A stretch of DNA of 38,321 nucleotides, from contig CAILZI010000169.1 in NCBI GenBank assembly GCA_903838675.1, forward strand, positions 1-38,321. The letters run 5' to 3'. The stretch is from an uncultured Verrucomicrobiota bacterium. GTDB lineage: Bacteria > Verrucomicrobiota > Verrucomicrobiia > Verrucomicrobiales > Verrucomicrobiaceae. The notes beneath the pieces were generated by a model, which did not search any database, had not been told where the DNA came from, and was given only the letters and a program-made list of their open reading frames with translations. The stretch's first letter is position 1; each line of letters begins with the position of its first letter. Below are positions 32,203 through 38,321 of this stretch, piece after piece. The position numbers and the translations under genes were made by a program.

Positions 32203-33510
32203 ATGCCAAAACCTGACGCTGATGCTGCTTTCTCCGACACCACCTATCGCAAGGTGGCGTGGCGGCTCATTCCCTTTCTCTTCGTCTGCTACATCCTGGC
32301 CTACCTGGACCGGGTCAATGTGGGCTTTGCGAAGCTGGGCATGAAGGTGGAGCCGTGGTTTTCTGACGCGGTCTTTGCCACTGGCTCAGGCATTTTCTTC
32401 ATCGGCTACTTCCTCTTTGAGGTGCCGGGAAACATCATGCTGCACCGCGTGGGTGCGCGGCTGTGGATCGCGCGCATCATGATCGGCTGGGGCGTGGTGT
32501 CGGCCTTGATGGCCACCTGCACCAGCCCAGTTTCGTTTTATACGATGCGGTTCATTCTGGGCATCGCCGAGGCGGGGTTCTTTCCCGGCATCATTCTGTA
32601 TCTGACGTACTGGTTTCCGCGCGAGCACCGGGCGCGCATGGTGGCGCTGTTCATGACGGCCATCGCGCTGGCGGGGGTGTTTGGCTCGCCGCTGTCCGGC
32701 TGGCTGCTGGAAACCGCGCATGACTGGTTTGGCCTCAAGGCCTGGCAGTGGCTCTTTATCATCGAAGGGCTGCCCAGCGTCATCGTCGGCTGCACCGTGC
32801 CTTTTTTGCTGACGGACCGCCCATCCCAGGCCAAGTGGCTCACGGATGATGAAAAGCATCTGCTGCAAAGCCGCCTGGATGCCGATGAGCAGACGAAGGC
32901 CAGCGAAGGGCACCAGAATCACAGCGCGATGGATGCCTTCACATCTCCCCAGGTCTGGCTCTGCAGTCTGATCTATTTCGGCATCGTCGTCGGCATTTAC
33001 GGCGCATCGTTCTGGCTGCCGCAGATCGTTGAAAACACCTTCTCCAAGGACAAATGGATCATCGGCCTGTACTCCGCCATTCCGTGGGGCTGTGCCGCCA
33101 TCGGCATGGTGCTGGTGAGCCGCCATTCCGACCGCACAGGTGAGCGTCACTGGCATGTGAGCCTTTCCGCGTTTGTGGCAGCTGCCGCCTTTGTCATCAG
33201 CGGTCTGCCCGGACTGCCTCCGGTCTGGGTGATGGTGGCGCTGGCCATTGCTATCACGGGCGTGATGTCCGCCGCGGCCTGTTTCTGGGCGCTGCCCACT
33301 GCCATCCTCTCCGGCACGGCTGCGGCAGCCGGCATCGCCTTGATCAATTCCCTCGGCAACCTCGCAGGCTACGTCAGTCCAGAGATGGTCGCGTGGTTGA
33401 AAAAGCACTACAACATGAGCATGGCGCTCAAGGGAGTCGCAGCCATGCTTGCTCTCAGTGCCATGGCTGTCCTCCTTGGCCGCACCGGTTCCGTATCTCG
33501 CAAAACATGA
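32203..33510 (+). CDS. MFS transporter, anion:cation symporter (ACS) family
   Basis: A 435-residue, twelve-helix major facilitator transporter. The first helix reads RLIPFLFVCYILAYLDRVNV and continues GFAKLGM, typical of the ACS family (hexuronate, galactonate, phthalate, tartrate). Loop motifs such as YWFPREHRARMVALFM and VSRHSDRTGERH support this. Likely substrate is an organic acid or sugar acid, not determined. It ends in ATGA, overlapping the following methyltransferase start, so the two are coupled. No regulator or catabolic enzymes are adjacent. Confidence 0.92.
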   Translation: MPKPDADAAFSDTTYRKVAWRLIPFLFVCYILAYLDRVNVGFAKLGMKVEPWFSDAVFATGSGIFFIGYFLFEVPGNIMLHRVGARLWIARIMIGWGVVSALMATCTSPVSFYTMRFILGIAEAGFFPGIILYLTYWFPREHRARMVALFMTAIALAGVFGSPLSGWLLETAHDWFGLKAWQWLFIIEGLPSVIVGCTVPFLLTDRPSQAKWLTDDEKHLLQSRLDADEQTKASEGHQNHSAMDAFTSPQVWLCSLIYFGIVVGIYGASFWLPQIVENTFSKDKWIIGLYSAIPWGCAAIGMVLVSRHSDRTGERHWHVSLSAFVAAAAFVISGLPGLPPVWVMVALAIAITGVMSAAACFWALPTAILSGTAAAAGIALINSLGNLAGYVSPEMVAWLKKHYNMSMALKGVAAMLALSAMAVLLGRTGSVSRKT

Positions 33511-34214
33511 GCCTTTCCCTCACTCAAGACGACAACACCGCCCTCTTTCGCAAAGCCTGGACGCTCTACGACACCATCTCCGAGAAGAACTACATGTTCC
33601 ATCGTGAGATCTACGCCCACGTCTCCGACATCCTGCAGCAGCGCCACGCCCAGGGGGACTACCACATGCTGGATCTCGGCTGTGGCAATGCCCGCTTCCT
33701 GGCTCCTTGCCTGCAAAGCGCTCCGCCAGCCAGTTACGATGGCGTGGACCTCTCCGCCTCCGCTCTGGAGGAAGCGCGCACGTATTTGAACGGCATCGCC
33801 AATACGGCGCTGCACCACAAGGACATGCTGCAGGCCGTGGAGGACACAGATTCTGCCTTTGATGTCATCTTCACCGGCTTCGCCGTTCATCATCTGGATG
33901 CTGCGGGCAAGCAGCGACTCTTCACCGCCTGCGCCGAGCGCCTCGCCCCGGGCGGTCAGTTCATCCTGGTGGATGTGGTGCGTGAAGACGGCCAGACGCG
34001 CGAGCAATACCTCGACGGCTACCTGAACTTCATGCGCACGCAGTGGACGGAGGTCCTGCCCGAGCATCTCGAAGAAGCCTGCGCCCATGTCGCTGCCTTC
34101 GACTTTCCCGAACCCCTCTCGGACCTCACTCAAATGGCAAAGCAGGCGGGGCTCTCTGAGCCGCAAATCATCGGCAGCTACCAGCAGCATTACATTCTGC
34201 GGTTCACGGCCTGA
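33507..34214 (+). CDS. Class I SAM-dependent methyltransferase
   Basis: A 235-residue protein with motif I LDLGCGNARFLAPCL, motif II region YDGVDLSASALEEAR, FDVIFTGFAVHHLDAAGKQRL and LAPGGQFILVDVVRED. The frame is open from 33393, but the ATG at 33507 overlaps the transporter stop as ATGA and begins MSLSLTQDDNTALFRKAW, so this is the start. The substrate is unknown; methylation of the transported compound is possible but unsupported. Confidence 0.88.
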   Translation: MSLSLTQDDNTALFRKAWTLYDTISEKNYMFHREIYAHVSDILQQRHAQGDYHMLDLGCGNARFLAPCLQSAPPASYDGVDLSASALEEARTYLNGIANTALHHKDMLQAVEDTDSAFDVIFTGFAVHHLDAAGKQRLFTACAERLAPGGQFILVDVVREDGQTREQYLDGYLNFMRTQWTEVLPEHLEEACAHVAAFDFPEPLSDLTQMAKQAGLSEPQIIGSYQQHYILRFTA

Positions 34215-34255
34215 AAGACGCTCCTGACGCGTCTCGTTTGCCTCCGCACCACCTG

Positions 34256-37099
34256 ATGATCAGACGCGCCCTCTTACTCGCTTCACTCTCCGCCGCCGCC
34301 AATGCTGCGGACATGACGCATTTTGAGCAGCGCATCCGCCCGCTGCTCATCGCCAACTGCATCGACTGCCACGGACCCGACAAGCAGAAAGGCGGCCTGC
34401 GCCTCGACTCCCGCGCCGGCTGGCAGACCGGAGGGGACTCCGGCCCTGCTCTGGTGCCCGGCAAGATCGCCGAGAGCAAGCTCTGGCAGGCTGTGACTTA
34501 TACGGACCGGGATTTGAAGATGCCGCCCAAGCGCAAGCTGAAGGAAAGCGAAGTCGCCGACCTCAAGCTCTGGATCGAATCCGGTGCACCCGATCCGCGT
34601 GATGAAGTGGCCAGCACCGGCGGCAAAACGAAAGCGGCACGTGCCGATGCCAGCTTTTGGTCCTTCCAACCGCCCAAGGCGATGCCACCACCGACGGTGA
34701 AAAACACGGCCTGGCCTGCGAATGACATCGACCGCTTCATCCTTGCCAAACTTGAGGAGAACAAACTGATGCCAGCACCGGATGCTGCTCCAGCTGTTTT
34801 GCAGCGCAGGCTGGCTTTTGACCTCACGGGACTGCCGCCAGACCTGTCTCAGCCAGCACCGCAGACACCGGCAGCGTATGAGAAGCGCGTGGATGAGCTC
34901 CTTGCCTCCGCTGCCTTTGCCGAGCGTTTTGCTTCGCACTGGTTGGACATCACCCGCTTTGCGGAATCCTCCGGTGGTGGTCGGTCACTGCCTTTTAAAG
35001 ACGCCTGGCGTTTCCGAGATTACGTCATCGAATCCATCCGCGACAACGTGCCGGTGGATCGCATGATCACCGAGCACCTGGCAGGCGATCTTCTGCCTGC
35101 CACAGACGCCGCCGCCCGCCGCAGGCAGGTCACGGCCACCGGCTTCCTTGCACTCGGTCCCACAAACTACGAGGAGCAGGACAAAGGCATGCTGCGCATG
35201 GACATCGTGGATGAACAGCTCGACACCATGGGCCGCGCCTTCCTCGGCCTCACCATCGGTTGCGCGCGCTGCCACGATCACAAATTTGATCCCATCTCTG
35301 CAAAGGACTACTATGCGCTCGCGGGTATCCTGCGCAGCACGAAGACGCTCAAGAACTACACTGACAACGTCGCGCACTGGATCGACACCCCGCTGCCGCT
35401 GGATGGTGCCGCCGAGACCACACTGCAAAAGCACGAGCAGCAGGTCAATGTGCTCAAGGAGCAAATCGCAGCGCTCAAAGACAATCTGCGGGATGCCGGC
35501 AGCGCCGATCTGAGAGCACGCAAGACCATCGCCCTGAGCGATCTCCCCGGCATTGTCGTCGATGACAGCGCCGCACAGAAAGTCGGCACGTGGAAGCAGT
35601 CCACCAGCTACGCCCCCTACATTGGCACCGGCTATCTCAGTGACAACAACGACGGCAAAGGCGAGAAGACCGTCACCTTCACCCCCAAGATTCCCAAGAC
35701 CGGACGCTACGAAGTACGCGTGGCTTTCAACGCCGGCCCCAACCGCGCCGAGAGCGCCATCGTCACCATCCTGCATGCAGACGGCGAGGAACTGAAAGGC
35801 GTGAAGATGACAACCGACTCTCTCAAGGGCTTGCAATTTGCCACTCTAGGAACCTATCGCTTTGAGGCAAATGGCCAGGGTTTCGTGCTCATTTCCAACG
35901 CGGGTTCGCAGGGCTATGTGACTGTCGATGCCGTGCAGTTTGTGCCGGCGGATGAACCCCTTGCGGAACCGGCGGTCAAAAAAGAATCGACCACCGCGAT
36001 CAAGCTCAAACAGCGACTCGCCGAACTGGAAAAAGAACTCAAAGCCCTGCAAAAGGACATTCCTGACCGCCCTGAGGCCATGTCCGTGGCAGATGACAGC
36101 GTGCCCGAAGATGCGAAGATCCACATTCGCGGCAGCATTCGCAATCTGGGCGCCAGCGTCCCACGCGGTTTCATCCAGGCGGCCCTCCATGGAAATGCAC
36201 CTGGCATTCCGGCTGAGGCCAGCGGCCGTCTGCAACTCGCGCAATGGATCACCTCCCGGGACAATCCGCTCACCGCGCGCATCATGGTCAATCGCGTCTG
36301 GCACTGGCTCTTTGGCGCAGGCATCGTCCGCACCACCGACAACTTCGGCTCCACGGGCGAAGCGCCGAGCCATCCTGAACTGCTCGACCATCTCGCCCTC
36401 AAATTCATCGAAGACGGCTGGAGCCTGAAGCATCTCGTCAAACAGATGGTCATGAGCCGCACCTACCGCATGGCCTCCACAAGCACGGCCTCAGCAGCTC
36501 AGCATGCACAGGACCCCGACAACCGCCTGCTCAGCCACATGAACCGCAAGCGCCTCGATGCCGAGTGCCTGCGTGATGCCATGCTCACTGCAGCAGGCAC
36601 TTTGGATCGCGCTTGGGGTGGGCCGGGTGTCAGCGAAGTCAAATCGGTGGATGCCAACGATCAAAAGATTCAGAACATCGAATACGGCTACCAGTTCCTC
36701 GACACCCGCCGCAGCCTCTACACCGCCGCCTTTCGCAACGTGCGCCACCCGCTGTTTGAAGTCTTCGACTTCGCCGACATCAATCAGCCCATCGCCCAGC
36801 GCACCACCAGCACCGTCGCCACGCAGGCGCTCTTTCTGATGAACTCCCCCAAGGTGATCGAGCAGGCCCGCAGCGCCGCCGACCTCGTGCTCAAATCATC
36901 GCCTGACACCGACAAACGCATTGATACCGCTTTCCAGAACTCTTTGCAGCGTCATCCCTCCGCTAAGGAGCATGCTCAGGTCCGTGACTTCCTCGAATCC
37001 AGCCAGTCCGGCAACGCCAGCGCAGATGACATGCGTGATCTCTGGGCTCGATTCATCCAGACGCTCTGGTCCACGCCAGAGTTTCGGTTCCTGGATTAG
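34256..37099 (+). CDS. PSD1-family secreted cytochrome protein (PSCyt1-DUF1549-DUF1553) with golvesin-like insert
   Basis: A 947-residue protein with signal peptide MIRRALLLASLSAAANAA. The ATG at 34256 is preferred over an upstream TTG. The PSCyt1 haem motif is CIDCH (35-39), followed by a DUF1549/PSCyt2 part with LASHWLDITRFAES and GCARCHDHKFDPIS. A beta-rich insert (VVDDSAAQKVGTWKQST to FVLISNAGSQGYVTVDAVQF) resembles a golvesin/CBM-like domain. The C-terminus is DUF1553 (ITSRDNPLTARIMVNRVWHW, LFGAGIVRTTDNFGSTGE). This family abounds in Planctomycetes and Verrucomicrobia with a DUF1501 sulfatase-like gene beside it; none is visible here. The reaction is unknown. Confidence 0.94.
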   Translation: MIRRALLLASLSAAANAADMTHFEQRIRPLLIANCIDCHGPDKQKGGLRLDSRAGWQTGGDSGPALVPGKIAESKLWQAVTYTDRDLKMPPKRKLKESEVADLKLWIESGAPDPRDEVASTGGKTKAARADASFWSFQPPKAMPPPTVKNTAWPANDIDRFILAKLEENKLMPAPDAAPAVLQRRLAFDLTGLPPDLSQPAPQTPAAYEKRVDELLASAAFAERFASHWLDITRFAESSGGGRSLPFKDAWRFRDYVIESIRDNVPVDRMITEHLAGDLLPATDAAARRRQVTATGFLALGPTNYEEQDKGMLRMDIVDEQLDTMGRAFLGLTIGCARCHDHKFDPISAKDYYALAGILRSTKTLKNYTDNVAHWIDTPLPLDGAAETTLQKHEQQVNVLKEQIAALKDNLRDAGSADLRARKTIALSDLPGIVVDDSAAQKVGTWKQSTSYAPYIGTGYLSDNNDGKGEKTVTFTPKIPKTGRYEVRVAFNAGPNRAESAIVTILHADGEELKGVKMTTDSLKGLQFATLGTYRFEANGQGFVLISNAGSQGYVTVDAVQFVPADEPLAEPAVKKESTTAIKLKQRLAELEKELKALQKDIPDRPEAMSVADDSVPEDAKIHIRGSIRNLGASVPRGFIQAALHGNAPGIPAEASGRLQLAQWITSRDNPLTARIMVNRVWHWLFGAGIVRTTDNFGSTGEAPSHPELLDHLALKFIEDGWSLKHLVKQMVMSRTYRMASTSTASAAQHAQDPDNRLLSHMNRKRLDAECLRDAMLTAAGTLDRAWGGPGVSEVKSVDANDQKIQNIEYGYQFLDTRRSLYTAAFRNVRHPLFEVFDFADINQPIAQRTTSTVATQALFLMNSPKVIEQARSAADLVLKSSPDTDKRIDTAFQNSLQRHPSAKEHAQVRDFLESSQSGNASADDMRDLWARFIQTLWSTPEFRFLD

Positions 37100-37119
37100 G
37101 CGCCTGGAGGATCAAGTCC

Positions 37120-38094
37120 TCACCGCCACGCTGCGGACCACTGCTTGGCGAAATACGTGAGAATCATATCCGCGCCTGCACGACGGATGCCGATGAGTGA
37201 TTCGTTGACGATCTTGGTTTCGTCGATCCAGCCACCTGCGGCACCGGCTTTGATCATGAGATACTCACCGCTGACTTGATACGCGGCGATGGGCAGCGTG
37301 GTGGCGGCACGAAGTTTCGCGATGATGTCGAGATAAGGACCTGCGGGCTTGACCATGAGGATGTCGGCACCTTCGGCTTCATCGAGCGCGGCTTCGCGCA
37401 GGGCCTCACGCGCATTGGCGGGGTCCATCTGGTACGTTTTCTTGTCCCCTGCCTTCGGCGCGGAGTCCAGCGCACCGCGAAACGGCCCATAGTAGGCGCT
37501 GGCATACTTGGCGGTGTAGCTCATGATGGACACGGCTTGGTATCCGGCACCATCCAGCGCAGCGCGCAATGCGGCGACGCGGCCATCCATCATGTCGCTT
37601 GGCGAGACGATGTCCGCACCGGCACGCGCATGGCAGAGGGCCTGCTGGCAGAGGACGGCGACGGTTTCATCGTTTAAAATGCGGCCGTCATCGGTCACGA
37701 GACCGTCATGGCCGTCGCTGTTGTAGGGATCGAGGGCAACGTCGGTGATCACTGTCAGCGTGGGGTGGGCGCTTTTAAGCGCACGGATTGCACGGGGCAC
37801 GAGACCGTCGTCCGCATGGCAGGCTTCAGCGCCACGGGTTTTGAGTTCATCGGGGATGCGCGGGAACAGAACGACGGCAGGAACGCCGAGGGCATGCGCC
37901 TCTCCGGCTTCTTTGACCAGACCGTCGAGGCTCCAGCGCGTGCACCCTGGCATCGAGGCTATGGGCGTGTTTTCGCTGCCTTCCTGCAGGAAGAGAGGAT
38001 AGATCAAATGACCCGGCGTGAGCTCCGTTTCGCGTACGAGATCGCGAATGGCGGGAGACTGGCGGTTGCGACGGGGGCGGATCGGAAGGTTCAT
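37120..38094 (-). CDS. hemB: Porphobilinogen synthase HemB (zinc-site-lacking type)
   Basis: A 324-residue delta-aminolevulinic acid dehydratase joining two ALA molecules in haem synthesis. The start at 38094 (MNLPIRPRRNRQSPAIRD) is chosen over the frame to 38121; AAAGG precedes it. The Schiff-base lysines are in SYTAKYASAYYGPF and VKPAGPYLD. The metal-site segment reads VALDPYNSDGHDGLV with Asp/Ala where zinc enzymes have three Cys, so it is the magnesium/potassium-type found in alpha- and many other bacteria. It converges on the PSD1 gene with 20 bases between. Confidence 0.95.
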   Translation of the reverse strand: MNLPIRPRRNRQSPAIRDLVRETELTPGHLIYPLFLQEGSENTPIASMPGCTRWSLDGLVKEAGEAHALGVPAVVLFPRIPDELKTRGAEACHADDGLVPRAIRALKSAHPTLTVITDVALDPYNSDGHDGLVTDDGRILNDETVAVLCQQALCHARAGADIVSPSDMMDGRVAALRAALDGAGYQAVSIMSYTAKYASAYYGPFRGALDSAPKAGDKKTYQMDPANAREALREAALDEAEGADILMVKPAGPYLDIIAKLRAATTLPIAAYQVSGEYLMIKAGAAGGWIDETKIVNESLIGIRRAGADMILTYFAKQWSAAWR

Positions 38095-38182
38095 CTGCCT
38101 TTGATATTGGCGGAGAGGCAAGCTCAGGGCAAACGCCGAATTTATCGGCTTGTGAAGGTGCCAACCACGTGTGGGGTCATCG

Positions 38183-38257
<75 letters not shown>

Positions 38258-38264
38258 ATTGCGA

Positions 38265-38321
38265 TGGCTCCTGAGGTAGGGTTCGAACCTACGACCTAGT
38301 GGTTAACAGCCACCCGCTCTA
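38265..38321 (-). tRNA. tRNA-Asn (GTT), partial at window edge
   Basis: The - strand segment has an encoded CCA (38267-38265), an acceptor 3' strand ending CAGGAGCCA, T arm GTAGG-TTCGAAC-CTAC, and anticodon loop CTGTTAA giving GUU. The 5' end lies beyond the window. It is seven bases downstream of the CAU tRNA in position order, so the two form a tRNA cluster transcribed toward hemB. Confidence 0.93.

Overview
The window looks like a chromosomal segment of a verrucomicrobial bacterium (Verrucomicrobiota, PVC superphylum; perhaps Prosthecobacter- or Verrucomicrobium-like). The evidence is a GC-rich sequence and two families typical of the PVC group: a secreted membrane-bound-dehydrogenase/HEAT/haem-binding protein, and a PSCyt1-DUF1549-DUF1553 (PSD1) protein. 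It also has a fused CcoN-CcoO oxidase subunit and several small lipoproteins, and most start codons lack a Shine-Dalgarno sequence. No phage, insertion sequence, CRISPR array or obvious defence island is visible.

Layout. 1-200 is the 3' end of an unrecognised + strand gene. 386-8477 (- strand) is a complete cbb3-type cytochrome c oxidase operon, read in the order ccoS, ccoNO, ccoQ, ccoP, ccoG, a 60-residue protein in the ccoH position, a SafE/TauE-like membrane protein, and ccoI. 8610-10233 (-) is a membrane-anchored prenyltransferase/squalene-oxidase-repeat gene broken by a one-base frameshift. 10289-12694 (-) carries an M81/MlrC-like metallopeptidase and an L,D-transpeptidase, divergent from a methyltransferase. 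13627-15852 (-) is an unusual HtrA-like protease fused to a lectin-like domain and a SirB1-like domain, divergent from the large PVC haem protein (15909-18686). 18793-21826 (+) is a menaquinone cluster, menA-menC-menE.

21830-25000 carries a secreted hypothetical protein, two tandem glycine-zipper lipoproteins, a GtrA-like membrane protein whose only ATG starts lie inside a terminator-like hairpin, trmL and a LolD-like ABC ATPase. 25046-26692 is a membrane-anchored protein with a GH75-like domain. 26719-31760 (-) holds purU, proB, fabH and plsX (fatty acid/phospholipid precursor genes) and, beyond a terminator, an adenylate-forming enzyme. 31912-37099 (+) has a small lipoprotein, an ACS-family MFS transporter translationally coupled to a methyltransferase, and a PSD1 cytochrome protein. 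37120-38094 (-) is hemB, followed by a CAU-anticodon tRNA and a partial tRNA-Asn.

Several parts fit one physiology. The cbb3 oxidase gives high-affinity oxygen respiration and CcoI supplies its copper. MenA/C/E make the menaquinone pool and HemB makes haem precursors. The two large c-type cytochrome proteins probably serve extracellular or periplasmic oxidative catabolism, as inferred for their families. I found no single new multi-gene system that I can defend. The most interesting items are architectural: the protease fusion, the reduced cbb3 accessory and cytochrome subunits, the start codon inside a terminator, the frameshift at a six-G run and a palindromic repeat absorbed into a reading frame.
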